DNA of 64,000 nt, from assembly GCA_964592075.1 (NCBI GenBank), contig CAZQDY010000003.1, positions 1 to 64,000 of the forward strand, given 5' to 3'. Positions 8,552-17,173 of the stretch are shown in pieces. A program made the position numbers and the translations under genes. Position 1 is the stretch's first letter, and every line of letters begins with the position of its first letter. The notes beneath the pieces are model-generated. The model saw nothing but the letters and a program-made list of their open reading frames with translations, made no database searches and had not been told where the DNA came from. This stretch comes from RBG-16-64-13 sp964592075. Lineage in GTDB: Bacteria; Actinomycetota; Thermoleophilia; RBG-16-64-13.

Positions 8552-9517
8552 TCAAGCAGGTGAGCGCGCGCCTCTCTTCCCTTGCCTGATCCTGCGCCAT
8601 ACCTGCTGGATCAGCCCCACGATGCCGTTCGGCAGAAAGAGGATCGCTACGATCATCACCGCTCCGAAGATGAGCATGAACACCTCCGGGAATGAGGTCA
8701 GCAACCGCTCCCTGAGGAAAGTGAAGATCACTGCGCCGATCACCGGGCCGACGAGGTTGTGCATGCCGCCGAACAAGGCCATGAGGACGGGCAGGAAGGT
8801 CTGGTTGAGACTGAATGCGACGCCAGGATCCACATACGAGCGGCGCGTGGCTATCACGGCCCCCGCCATGGCCATTAGGATCGCGCTCAGGGAGAAGACG
8901 AGCACCTTGGTACGAACCACGTTGATCCCGCTGTGCGCGGCGGCCTCCTCGTTCTGGCCGATGCTCGCCAGCGCCAGCCCATGCCGTGAACGCTTGAGCA
9001 GCCAGGCCACAAGTATCGTAAGGACACAGACGCCGAACATGGCGAAGTACACGGTCTCGGTCGGCTCTGTATCAACGAACCGGCCGCGCGTGCCGCTGAG
9101 CACCTGCTCCACCTCGCGGATGACCTGGTCGACAAGGAGCACCAAGCCGAAGGTGAGGATGCAGAAATAGGTATCCCGCAGACGAAGGGTCAGCACACCC
9201 ACCACCAGCGCGACCACGAAGCCGGTCGCCCCGGCGGCGATGATGAGCACCAAGAAGGGCATCGTCCCGCTCAACACGGCCGCCATGTAGAAGCCGAGTC
9301 CGTAGAAGGCGGCCGTTGCCAGGGACATGTAACCGCTCGGCCCCGAGAACATGACCCAGGCCACCGTCAGGATGACGAACTTCATGATCTCCGTGAGAAG
9401 AGTGATGCTGTATCCCTCGTACCACGAGGGCAGCACGGCCAGGAACACGAAGACGACCGCCAGCGACGCCAGGGAGGCGTGCTTCGCGGACGCGGATCTG
9501 AGGAAATGGATATTCAT
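8552..9517 (-). CDS. livM: Branched-chain amino-acid-type ABC transporter permease (LivM family)
   Basis: An integral-membrane permease of 321 residues with eight to ten hydrophobic segments. The family signature region GINVVRTKVLVFSLSAILMAMAGAV with preceding helix RSRHGLALASIGQNEEAA is the coupling loop contacting the ATPase. It begins at the base after the livH stop, so the two permeases are certainly co-transcribed. With the binding protein upstream it should import branched-chain amino acids, amides or another small organic ligand. No livG/livF ATPase gene follows; the gene is instead convergent with the HAAS gene. Confidence 0.94.
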   Translation of the reverse strand: MNIHFLRSASAKHASLASLAVVFVFLAVLPSWYEGYSITLLTEIMKFVILTVAWVMFSGPSGYMSLATAAFYGLGFYMAAVLSGTMPFLVLIIAAGATGFVVALVVGVLTLRLRDTYFCILTFGLVLLVDQVIREVEQVLSGTRGRFVDTEPTETVYFAMFGVCVLTILVAWLLKRSRHGLALASIGQNEEAAAHSGINVVRTKVLVFSLSAILMAMAGAVIATRRSYVDPGVAFSLNQTFLPVLMALFGGMHNLVGPVIGAVIFTFLRERLLTSFPEVFMLIFGAVMIVAILFLPNGIVGLIQQVWRRIRQGKRGARSPA

Positions 9518-10381
9518 CTATTTGCCCATGAGGCCCTTGGGCCTTACCAACAGCAGCACGACGAAGATGGCGTAGAAGGCGATCATGATGAGCGATGGCT
9601 TGTAGTAGGTCACGACCGCCGACACAAAACCCAGGATCAACCCACCGGCCAGGGATCCGGTAATGCTGCCCAGACCGCCCAGCACTACCACGATCATGGC
9701 GTATATGGTGTACGCGAGACCCATGCTGGTAGTGATGCTTTGGTACACCAAGCTGATCAGGCTGCCCGCCATGGCCGCCATGGCCAGGCCCAGCCCGAAG
9801 CAGATGGCCAGCACGTTATCGATCTTCACACCCATCAGGCCTGCAACAGTCGGGTCCTGGGCCGACGCCCGGATGGCCTTGCCCATGCGGGTCCGCGCCA
9901 GGAACAGGTAGAATGCGGCCGCCAGGACCACCACGAACGCCAGGGCGACCAGGCGGTTCACGGGGATCCTCGCCGCGGTTATCGAGGTGACCAGATAGGA
10001 GTAGCCCTCAACGTCCGAACCCCAGAGCAGAATGGCTATGTTCTGGACCACGTACAGCAGCCCGAACGTAGCAAGAAGCGACTTTCCCTCAAACGCGCGC
10101 ATATCCGGGGAAGTCCTCATCAGGCGGCGGAAAATGGTCTTGTGTAGAACAAAACCCACGATGAACATGAGCGGGCCCGTGACGAATATGGAGAGAAGGG
10201 GGCTCAGCTTGACGTTCACGAACAGCCAGAAAGTGAGAAACGCCCCCACCATGATGAACTCGCCGTGGGCCACATTGAGAACGCGGGCCACTCCGTACTG
10301 AAGGCTCATCCCCACCGCCACGAGGGCGTAGATGCCTCCAAGCAGGAAACCGGCGATCACGATGTCCCTGAGGGCTGTCAT
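9518..10381 (-). CDS. livH: Branched-chain amino-acid-type ABC transporter permease (LivH family)
   Basis: A 287-residue membrane permease with the typical start GFLLGGIYALVAVGMSLQYGVARVLNVAHGEF and the ATPase-coupling loop TRMGKAIRASAQDPTVAGLMGV. It directly abuts livM and lies 213 bases downstream of the binding-protein gene, with a strong hairpin in between. Substrate specificity in this family is set by the binding protein and cannot be read from the permease. Confidence 0.94.
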   Translation of the reverse strand: MTALRDIVIAGFLLGGIYALVAVGMSLQYGVARVLNVAHGEFIMVGAFLTFWLFVNVKLSPLLSIFVTGPLMFIVGFVLHKTIFRRLMRTSPDMRAFEGKSLLATFGLLYVVQNIAILLWGSDVEGYSYLVTSITAARIPVNRLVALAFVVVLAAAFYLFLARTRMGKAIRASAQDPTVAGLMGVKIDNVLAICFGLGLAMAAMAGSLISLVYQSITTSMGLAYTIYAMIVVVLGGLGSITGSLAGGLILGFVSAVVTYYKPSLIMIAFYAIFVVLLLVRPKGLMGK

Positions 10382-10464
10382 TCTCCATCCATCCCAGTTC
10401 GGGTCCGTTCTAGGCCCTTCTCCAGCTCCGATTCGAGTACGTCAACATGCGGCACATGCGGCGA

Positions 10465-10531
10465 CAGGCCCCGGAGGGGCGCAGACCCGGAGGTCTGCTG
10501 TTCCGAAGTTCTGCGCCCCTCAGGCGGCCTG
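10465..10531 (-). terminator. Stem-loop between the binding-protein and permease genes
   Basis: GAGGGGCGCAGA (10474-10485) pairs with TCTGCGCCCCTC (10510-10521) in a 12-bp stem. It is extended outward by CAGGCC/GGCCTG (10465-10470 with 10526-10531). An alternative internal hairpin, CAGACC-CGGA-GGTCTG (10482-10497), competes with it. It sits downstream of the binding-protein gene and ahead of livH. It could be a partial terminator or mRNA-stabilising element making binding protein in excess over permease, as is common in ABC operons. Confidence 0.6.
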
Positions 10532-10594
10532 CACCGAATACGCGACAGCTTGGTTCTGCCCTGATGCCGTCAGTTCATCGACCCGCCGACCCGC

Positions 10595-11965
10595 TCACTG
10601 ACCGGGCCACGGTGGCTTGGGATAGATTGGGCTTGCGGTGCGCTTCTCGCCCACATCGATCACTTCGATGACACCGTTCTGCCACTGGCCGATCTGGCCC
10701 GCATAGCACTCCTTCGCCAGGAGTTGGCCGTCGAACCAGGTGTCTCCCAACACCGTCTCGAAGTGCTCGGTCTTGAGCACCTCTGCCACCTTCGCGTTGT
10801 CCAAAGTGCCGGCCTTCTCGATGGCCTGCTTGAGCATGTCCAGCGCGGCCACGAAGTAAGCGTAGCCGTAGTAGTTCATGTTCCCTTCCGACCCCACGCG
10901 CGCCAACAGCTTGTCATGCAGCTCGCCGAGAGCCGGAGAACTGTTCTTGCTCCATACACCGTAGCCGCAGACACCCTCGACGACCGCATGGCCCTGCTCC
11001 AGGCCTCCCTCCCCGCCCATGGCGGCCGGGAAGACCCCGAAGGTCCCGCCGGGGCCCAGCACCAGCATCTTCGGGCTGTAGCCCAGCTGGATCATCTGAC
11101 CGACCATGGGGAAGTTCTGGTCGGGATAGCAGCAGGCCAGGAGACTGTCTGCGTTCGTGGCCTGGATCTTCCTGAGGATCGGGGCGAAGTCCGCAGTGCC
11201 CATCGGGACCTGCTCGTCGTAGACGAGTTCGATACCGGCCTTCTCGGCCTCGGCTCTCACGACCTCGGAGTACTCCAAGCCGTGCAGGTCTTCGACGTAA
11301 ATCATAGCCACGGTCTTGACGCCGACTTCCTGGTAGATCTCGAAAAGCGCCGGCATGTCGTAGTGGTCGGAGTAGCTGAGCAGGCCGAAGAACATCGGGA
11401 AGTCGGGGAGCAGCTTCTCAATACTCTTGGCTCCGGCTTCTCCGGCTATCAACAGGTAGCCGTGATTGTTCGCGACGTTCGCCGCGGCGAAGACGAAGGC
11501 GGTGCTGGCCGGCGAGAGCACGAAGTCCACCTTATCCTCGACCATGAGCTTCTCGAGCAGAGTCATACACATGTCAAGGTCGCTCTGATCGTCGTAGACC
11601 TTCATCTCCACGGGCAGCTTCTTGCCATACTCCGCTACGTGTATGCCTCCCTCCGCATTGACCTCTTCCGCCCACATCTTGTATATGGGGCCTAGGGCGC
11701 TCTCTTCGTAGACACTCAGAATCCCGCTGATCGGACGGGCGGCGCCGATGACGATCTTGTCTTTGCCCCCGAGAGTGGTGTCCGTCGAGGCCTGGGTGGT
11801 CGGGCTCGCTGAGGTGGTGGGCCCGGCCGTCGTCGCAGGCCCGGCCGTCGTCGCAGGCCCGGCCGTAGTGGTGGTCTCATCGTCGCCCCCGCACGCGACC
11901 GGCATCACGGCAAGCACCGCAAGTGCGACGAACAAGACACATAGCCTGTAGTAGTGACGTTTCAT
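10595..11965 (-). CDS. Branched-chain amino-acid-type ABC transporter substrate-binding lipoprotein
   Basis: A 456-residue periplasmic-binding-fold protein. The lipoprotein signal ends in VMPVACGGDD. A Thr/Ala/Gly/Pro-rich linker (TTTAGPATTAGP repeats, residues 30-65) follows. The ligand domain starts with KIVIGAARPISGILSVYEE, contains KVYDDQSDLDMCMTLLEKLM, and shows VDFVLSPASTAFVFAAANVAN, as in Leu/Ile/Val and amide-binding proteins. It is the first gene of the operon with livH and livM. A sigma-70-like promoter (12069-12097) precedes it with a leader of about 100 bases. The ligand is not predictable from sequence. Confidence 0.92.
   Translation of the reverse strand: MKRHYYRLCVLFVALAVLAVMPVACGGDDETTTTAGPATTAGPATTAGPTTSASPTTQASTDTTLGGKDKIVIGAARPISGILSVYEESALGPIYKMWAEEVNAEGGIHVAEYGKKLPVEMKVYDDQSDLDMCMTLLEKLMVEDKVDFVLSPASTAFVFAAANVANNHGYLLIAGEAGAKSIEKLLPDFPMFFGLLSYSDHYDMPALFEIYQEVGVKTVAMIYVEDLHGLEYSEVVRAEAEKAGIELVYDEQVPMGTADFAPILRKIQATNADSLLACCYPDQNFPMVGQMIQLGYSPKMLVLGPGGTFGVFPAAMGGEGGLEQGHAVVEGVCGYGVWSKNSSPALGELHDKLLARVGSEGNMNYYGYAYFVAALDMLKQAIEKAGTLDNAKVAEVLKTEHFETVLGDTWFDGQLLAKECYAGQIGQWQNGVIEVIDVGEKRTASPIYPKPPWPGQ
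11821..11874 (+). repeat. 18-bp tandem repeat inside the binding-protein linker
   Basis: The unit GCCCGGCCGTCGTCGCAG occurs twice exactly (11821-11838 and 11839-11856) and a third time in degenerate form to 11874. On the coding (minus) strand it encodes the ATTAGP linker repeats. In-frame unit changes would alter linker length only. Confidence 0.85.
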
Positions 11966-12068
11966 CCTTCACAGACCTCCCCTCACTCTTGAATTCGCAC
12001 CCTCATGGGCGTGCCCGAAGTACCCGCCTGGCGTCCGAGCGGGTCTCGTTCATGCCCACCGCTGATTC

Positions 12069-12097
12069 ACTATACAAGGGTGCGCTGACGGGAACAA
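12069..12097 (-). promoter_or_regulatory. Promoter of the Liv-type operon
   Basis: Read on the minus strand: -35 TTGTTC (12097-12092), 17-base spacer, -10 TATAGT (12074-12069). The predicted start is near 12062, leaving about 97 bases of leader before the binding-protein ATG, which is preceded by GAGGGGAGG. Confidence 0.55.
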
Positions 12098-12180
12098 CAA
12101 CGGCTTGGACCGCCCCGACATCTCATTGCGTCTGTGGCCAGGGAACCGAGCAAAGATGCCCCCGCGTCCATCGGCTGGAG

Positions 12181-13504
12181 GTGCCACCGTGTTTGGGAGG
12201 GCGTATACGGCGCGCGGTTCACAGACCCTTGTCGAGGTCCGCACGCCTGTGCGGCGTGTGTCTTGCCACGGTCGTCGCGATCAGCCTCTCTGCTGGATGC
12301 GGGGAGTCTTCCTTCACCCACCGAGCCGGTGATGACCACCTCTCCATGGGCCTATTCGTGGCCATCGACAGAAGCCTCTGAAGCGGCCGACTCGACCATT
12401 CGGGGTTGGCCGTCCGGCATCGAGATGCTCGTACTCAGCACCGGGTATGCGCTCTACGGAGTGGACCACAGCGGCATCACTTGGAGTCAAGAGATGCAGA
12501 CGCGACCTGGAGCGAGTGCTGACCCCACGATCGAAAGCCAGGAGATGGTGCTCTTCGACGGAGTGGCTGTCAGCAGCAACCAGCAATTCGTAGCCTATGT
12601 CGACCACGGAGCGGAGATCGTCGTCCGCTCCATCCGCGACGGCGCGGAGGTCGGCCGCGTCTCGTACCACGCCGAAGGGGGGACCCAGTTGCGTTGCCTG
12701 TCTTCAGACGGCGACTTCGTCGCCTTGGCCTCGGTGCCCCCGGATCTGCCCGAAGGAACGACCGGGGACCGGCTTCCCTGGCGGGTCACCATCGTGGACA
12801 TGCGAAGCGGGCAGGCGACGACGGAGCAGCCGCTCGAGGACCTCGTCAAGGAGCGCACGGCCGATGATCCAGAGATCCAGTTCACACTGTATTCGCTCGA
12901 TTGGCTGCCGGGAACCAAGCTGCTCGTCCACTATGCCGGATGGAAGTCCGAGACTTACCGCTACGACCCGGTCACAGGAGCCATGGAGTCGATCCCCGGC
13001 ATGGACTGGGTGATCAGCGTCAGCGACGGCGGAACCGTCCACGGCAGCGGTACCGTCAACGGCAGCGCAACGGAGCCCCAGGGCGTTGAGCCCCTTGTGT
13101 GGGACGGCACGACGACGCAGACGCTCGAGCTCGCACCCGCCCCGGCGTACGCCTTGGGGGGAGCCTTCAACTCTCTCGGGGATGCCCTCGCAATCGAGGT
13201 GATGTCGCCTCGGCATGAGCCCCGAGGCTGGCAGGTGTTCCGCCTCAACCAGGGGCGCTGGGAACCCTCAGGCCCACTCGCGGAGAACTCGTGGATGAAG
13301 GCGGCCCCTCGGGCGCTCAGCGACGACGGCGCTGTCGCCTTTGCCGCCCTGGAGGGAGGCCTCCTGTGGGAGAGCGGCCAGCACACAGCCCTTCTTTCCT
13401 ACGATTTTCGGACAGGCGTGTGGCAGGAGTGGTTGGGGCCTGAAGATCTCTTGGTCGACTTCGGTGAGTACCCCTTCGTGGCGATCATCCCGAATGGTGG
13501 ATAA
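12181..13504 (+). pseudogene. Frameshifted beta-propeller-like lipoprotein gene
   Basis: The body, readable from about 12300 to 13504, encodes a soluble beta-rich protein with repeated strands resembling a WD40/TolB-like propeller (for example YALYGVDHSGITWSQ, FVAYVDHGAEIVVRS, FTLYSLDWLPGTKLLV). In that frame the upstream sequence has no signal peptide. One frame over, bases 12181-12381 encode a textbook lipoprotein signal, CLATVVAISLSAGCGESS, which runs into a stop at 12381. Joining the two needs a net shift of one base between about 12312 and 12378, giving a lipoprotein of about 440 residues. I therefore read this as one gene with a frameshift (mutation or sequence error). The start is GTG 12181 or TTG 12229. 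It could instead be an intact cytoplasmic protein, which I find less likely. Confidence 0.65.
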
Positions 13505-13516
13505 GATCAGGTAGAG

Positions 13517-13630
13517 ACCCTGCGCATTGAGTCTGGTCCATGTGTTCTGGGCGGGGTCGTACGTCCACATGTCATTCAGACAGCCTCTGGCGCCCTCACC
13601 ACCGAACAAGACCATCCGGTGGCTGTGGCC
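13517..13630 (-). pseudogene. Kelch-repeat fragment
   Basis: On the minus strand these bases encode a single Kelch blade: GHSHRMVLFGGEG, then LNDMWTYDPAQNTWTRL. That is the usual Kelch pattern of GG, then D-x-W-x-Y-D, then W. No further blades, start or signal peptide are present on either side. It is a remnant of a Kelch/galactose-oxidase-like propeller gene lying tail-to-tail with the frameshifted propeller lipoprotein. Confidence 0.7.
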
Positions 13631-13664
13631 TCGTAAGGGAGAGCAAGAGGGGGCAATGTGGTAG

Positions 13665-13692
13665 GGAACCAACCCCGCCCATCGGACACTAT
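13665..13692 (+). promoter_or_regulatory. Possible ECF-type promoter of the first sigma operon
   Basis: GGAAC (13665-13669), a typical ECF -35 core, lies 17 bases before CACTAT (13687-13692), and the sigma-factor ATG follows six bases later. No Shine-Dalgarno sequence is present, which fits a leaderless, possibly self-activated transcript. The evidence is motif resemblance only. Confidence 0.35.
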
Positions 13693-13698
13693 GCGAAC

Positions 13699-14304
13699 AT
13701 GAGCACAGAAATAGATCGCTATCTCTGGAAAGAGAGCGTGGGCGGCGACCCAGCCGCTTTCGGCGAGATCTTCCAGCGCCACGCCCGCACCGTCTACAAC
13801 TACCTCTTCCGTCGCTGTGGCGAATGGGCCACCGCGGAGGACCTCACCTCCATCGTGTTCCTGGAGGCCTGGCGACGGCGCGGCGACGTCACGCTCGTCA
13901 ACGACTCGGCGCTGCCGTTCCTGCTGGGCGTGGCGGTCAACGTGCTCCGCAACCGGCGGCGGGCGGAGTTCCGCTACCGAGCGGCGCTCAGGCGGCTGCC
14001 GGCGCCGGCGGAGGGGCTCGATCACGAGGGCGATGTTGTTGACCGGCTGGAGGACGAACGGATCATGCGCGGCGTGGTTCACGCCTTTTCCCGGCTCCCC
14101 AAGCGCGAGCAGGATGTCGTTTCTCTCTGCGTGTGGGCCGGCCTCACCTACGAAGAGGCGGCTGCTGCGCTCGACATCCCGGTCGGAACCGTTCGCTCGC
14201 GGCTATCGCGCGGCCGGGGGCGCCTGCGGGAACTCATCGGCGAGCCCGGACATGAAAGAGCCGGTAACGCAGAAACGCACGTGGGACAGGAGGTCACACC
14301 ATGA
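13699..14304 (+). CDS. ECF-type RNA polymerase sigma factor
   Basis: A 201-residue sigma-70-family protein. Region 2 is visible as AFGEIFQRHARTVYNYLFRR then AEDLTSIVFLEAWRRR. Region 4 is LPKREQDVVSLCVWAGLTYEEAAAALDIPVGTVRSRLSRGRGRLRE, whose helix-turn-helix binds the -35 element. ATG 13699 is the start that yields an intact region 2 and it follows the candidate ECF promoter. Its stop overlaps the ATG of the membrane-anchored gene 14301-15179 (ATGA), the normal arrangement of an ECF factor with its regulator. A paralogous operon lies at 19376-20778. Confidence 0.95.
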   Translation: MSTEIDRYLWKESVGGDPAAFGEIFQRHARTVYNYLFRRCGEWATAEDLTSIVFLEAWRRRGDVTLVNDSALPFLLGVAVNVLRNRRRAEFRYRAALRRLPAPAEGLDHEGDVVDRLEDERIMRGVVHAFSRLPKREQDVVSLCVWAGLTYEEAAAALDIPVGTVRSRLSRGRGRLRELIGEPGHERAGNAETHVGQEVTP

Positions 14305-15179
14305 ACGACGATCTTCGCCTTCCGGGCGACCGGGACCTTCCTGCCTCCCGCGCGCGCTCGCGAAAGGAGCACCTGATGAGCGAGATCCGTCGACAGAACG
14401 AGCGCCGGCCGGTCTTCCGCCGGCCCCTGGTCCGGGGAGCAGTGGCAGCCGTGACCGTGGCGGCGATAGCCCTGGCCGTCCTCAGCGTGGTGGATGTCTT
14501 TGGCGCCAACGGCCCCTCCATCGTGGAGAAGGCCCGGGCCGCACTCGCGGTGCCGGAGAACACGGTGCTGCACTTCAAGGCGGTCAGCACCGAGAACGGT
14601 GACAGCTCGACCATGTGGTCGGCGGAGATCTGGCAGTCGACCTCCACCCCGGCCGCCATGCGCTGTGCCGAGACCGTCTTTCCCGGGAGGGCGCCTGCGG
14701 AGCGGCAGTATGACGCTTCGGGCACTCAGCGCATCTACGACCCGGAGACGAACACCATCTACGAGGTCGACCGGCAGACGGCCTCCGACCGGCAGATCCC
14801 GCGTGCTGAGGCTGAGATGGAGGCAATCTTTCTCAAGTTCAAGAAGGATGCCCTAGATCTCTTGGAATCCAAGGACGCCAGGATCGAGAACGCCACGTTG
14901 CCGAACGGCCGCGAGGTCATACGCATCACGAGCACGACCCCCGGCGCGGCCGGCGCGCCGGGCACGTACGTCATCGACGCCCAGACCAGCGAGCCCCTGC
15001 AGTGGCAGGCTGGGGACGGTCAGAGCGCGCTGACCATGGACATCACTCTGGAGAAGTTGCCGGCCACCGACGAGAACCTCAAGCTGATCGATCTCGTCGC
15101 CCAGCATCCCGACGCGATAACCCACGACGACCCGGCCGCCTACAAGCAGGCCTTCGACAGGCTGTTCACCATCGACTAG
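14301..15179 (+). CDS. Membrane-anchored putative anti-sigma/lipoprotein-carrier-like protein
   Basis: A 292-residue protein with a cytoplasmic N-terminus of about 45 residues, one membrane segment (AAVTVAAIALAVLSVVDVF) and an extracytoplasmic domain. The outer part has the LolA-like/CU044_5270-type pattern often encoded after actinobacterial ECF genes: GPSIVEKARAAL, RIYDPETNTIYEVD, GTYVIDAQTSEPLQW, LPATDENLKLIDL. Translational coupling to the sigma factor suggests that it senses envelope state and restrains it. The cytoplasmic tail lacks an obvious zinc anti-sigma H-x3-C-x2-C motif, so its regulatory role is inferred from context. It is clearly paralogous to the protein at 19972-20778. Confidence 0.78.
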   Translation: MNDDLRLPGDRDLPASRARSRKEHLMSEIRRQNERRPVFRRPLVRGAVAAVTVAAIALAVLSVVDVFGANGPSIVEKARAALAVPENTVLHFKAVSTENGDSSTMWSAEIWQSTSTPAAMRCAETVFPGRAPAERQYDASGTQRIYDPETNTIYEVDRQTASDRQIPRAEAEMEAIFLKFKKDALDLLESKDARIENATLPNGREVIRITSTTPGAAGAPGTYVIDAQTSEPLQWQAGDGQSALTMDITLEKLPATDENLKLIDLVAQHPDAITHDDPAAYKQAFDRLFTID

Positions 15180-15200
15180 GGGTCGTCCCCAGCGACAAAT

Positions 15201-15236
15201 CGGGGTGGAGGCGGGCCGAGGCCCACCTCCACCCCG
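15201..15236. terminator. Bidirectional hairpin terminator
   Basis: CGGGGTGGAGG (15201-15211) pairs with CCTCCACCCCG (15226-15236). After one mismatch, GGGC-CGAG-GCCC closes the top. It lies between the convergent anti-sigma and APC permease genes. No T-run follows, as is usual in high-GC actinobacteria. Confidence 0.75.
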
Positions 15237-15244
15237 GTCAGGCC

Positions 15245-16966
15245 TCACGCGTCCCCATCGGCCGCCGGCGGCGGCAACACCTGACCCTTCCTCGGCTCCA
15301 GCTTGAGGGCGGCGATGGCGCAACCGACGGCTATCGCCAGAAAGACCGCCGCTATGACAAGGATGGTGGTCAGCATGCTGTCGAAGTTGCCCAACCACCC
15401 GGACAAATACGAGTCGCCGTAGGTCTCCGCGTAGTACTCCTCCGCCCAGTCTCCCTCGAACCATCTCAACCACGGGATGGCCAGGAAGCCCGCCACCGCG
15501 AAACCGAAGAAGACTCCGGCCATCTTCCTGAGGTCGCCGATACCAAGACGCGTCCGAGGATTGAGCGGGTAGTGCACCGGGTCCTTCTTGGCGAGGCCGC
15601 CGTATCTTCTCTTCCAGAACACGTACACGACCGGTCCCGTCAGGATGCCGAGCAGTCCGCCTATGAAGTAGTCGGTGCCGTTGACGAAGAACGACGCCAC
15701 TCCGATGATGATGGGTATGACGCAGAGCAAGACCAGGAACGGATAGCCTCCCCTGATCTTGAACTTGTACGCCTCATCGGGAAGCCTCTTCCTGAGGATC
15801 ATCGCTGAGATGTAGACCATGATGTATGACGAGACGAGCAGGAAGACATCCACGATGACGACCGTGGTGAAGGCGAAGTTGCACAGGATCAGGTTGACGA
15901 TCGCCACGGATAGGACGGCGACATACGGCACTCCGTGCTTCTTGTCGACCTTGACGAGGACCGGCGGCGCCAGGTGGTCGTCGGCTAAGGCGAAGAACCC
16001 TCGTGACCCCGACGCGATGTATGTGTTGTAGATCGAACACTGGGCCAATACGGCGATGATCACGAAGAAGATGCCGAATCCGGCCCCCCAGAATGTAGTG
16101 ACCACAGTCGAATACCCGACGCTCTCAGCGGTCGTGCCCCATTCCTCCCATGAACCTATCGAGGCAAGGCCGGCCATGGTCGGAAGTATGTAGACGGCCA
16201 TGATCAAGGGGATGGTGAGGAGGGTGGCCTTGGGGATGACCTGCGGGTTCTTGAGCTCTCCGGCTACGGTGGACATGGATTCATAGCCGGAATACATCCA
16301 CATGCCGATGGCCAAGCCCGCGCCGATGAACATGATCCACTCGCCGAAGCCGATACCCGTCACACCCATGATCTCACCATGCGAGGTGAAGGGCTCGAAC
16401 GGGTTCCCGCTCCAGTTCATAAAACCGGCGATTGCGACGATGGCGAACGCGACGATGACGAGGATGGAAAGGATCGTGGTTATGATGCCCACGTCTTTGA
16501 CGCCGCGGATATTGATGTACGTGAAGATGATGATCATGGCCGCTTTGATCGCGAACTGCTCGTATCCGTTCAGATCCCACTGAGACGCGAGATAACCGCC
16601 TGCGAGGATCACGTAGAGGGTATTGTCGATATAGACGGAGATGGTCCTCCACCAGCCGGCCTGAAAGCCCCAGAACTCGCCCAGCGCTTCCTGCACCCAC
16701 TTGTAGTAACCGCCCTCCTGGGGCCTGGCGGAGCCGAGTTCCGAAGCCACGAGGCCGAACGGCAATCCCCATAAGAACGGAAGCACCATGAGCATGACCA
16801 GCGTCAGACCTGCGCCTGACTCGGGGATCATCTCCTCGATGCCGTAGGCACCCGCGGCCACCAGGGAGAAGATCATGAAGACGACCGTCGAGACACGGAG
16901 ATCGTGCTGCTTGAGCCCGTGTTGGCCGACGTCCACCTTCACCGAGCGTTTATCGACAGTAGCCAC
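15245..16966 (-). CDS. APC-family amino-acid permease
   Basis: A polytopic membrane transporter of 573 residues. The first helix carries the APC pattern VVFMIFSLVAAGAYGIEEMIPESGAG, followed by PFLWGLPFGLVASELGSARPQEGGYYKW, the substrate and ion-binding unwound region of helices 1-2. About twelve to fourteen hydrophobic segments follow. The tail after the last helix is short. GTG at 16966 is chosen over a longer frame (to 17098) because AAGGAGGG stands six bases upstream and the extra residues are Gly/Arg-rich with no homology. It lies downstream of the enoate-reductase-type gene on the same strand but separated by a hairpin and a palindrome, so it probably has its own promoter. Confidence 0.9.
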   Translation of the reverse strand: MATVDKRSVKVDVGQHGLKQHDLRVSTVVFMIFSLVAAGAYGIEEMIPESGAGLTLVMLMVLPFLWGLPFGLVASELGSARPQEGGYYKWVQEALGEFWGFQAGWWRTISVYIDNTLYVILAGGYLASQWDLNGYEQFAIKAAMIIIFTYINIRGVKDVGIITTILSILVIVAFAIVAIAGFMNWSGNPFEPFTSHGEIMGVTGIGFGEWIMFIGAGLAIGMWMYSGYESMSTVAGELKNPQVIPKATLLTIPLIMAVYILPTMAGLASIGSWEEWGTTAESVGYSTVVTTFWGAGFGIFFVIIAVLAQCSIYNTYIASGSRGFFALADDHLAPPVLVKVDKKHGVPYVAVLSVAIVNLILCNFAFTTVVIVDVFLLVSSYIMVYISAMILRKRLPDEAYKFKIRGGYPFLVLLCVIPIIIGVASFFVNGTDYFIGGLLGILTGPVVYVFWKRRYGGLAKKDPVHYPLNPRTRLGIGDLRKMAGVFFGFAVAGFLAIPWLRWFEGDWAEEYYAETYGDSYLSGWLGNFDSMLTTILVIAAVFLAIAVGCAIAALKLEPRKGQVLPPPAADGDA

Positions 16967-17110
16967 GTGGCTCCCTCCTTCACGGCCGGTCTGACTGACC
17001 CTACGGGTTCCCCCCTGACGCGGGCACCCGTGAGCGAGGCCGGTGAGTACTGCGATGCCCCGCGAGAATGCCCAATGCAGGCAGGGCAAGCGTAGCACCA
17101 GGCATGGCGC

Positions 17111-17129
17111 AAAATCTAGCTGTGATTTT
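17111..17129. promoter_or_regulatory. AT-rich inverted repeat upstream of the APC permease
   Basis: AAAATC (17111-17116) and GATTTT (17124-17129) flank a 7-base loop. It is one of very few A/T runs in this GC-rich window and lies about 145 bases upstream of the permease start. It may be a repressor operator for the permease or, on the minus strand, part of the terminator of the upstream flavoenzyme gene. Confidence 0.4.
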
Positions 17130-17142
17130 CGGCGGCGGCACG

Positions 17143-17161
17143 GCCGGCCCTGGGGGCCGGC
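17143..17161 (-). terminator. Hairpin after the flavoenzyme gene
   Basis: GCCGGCCC-TGG-GGGCCGGC forms a perfect 8-bp stem 12 bases after the end of the gene at 17174. On the minus strand an AAAATC...GATTTT element follows. Confidence 0.6.
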
Positions 17162-17173
17162 ACGGACTGGGTC

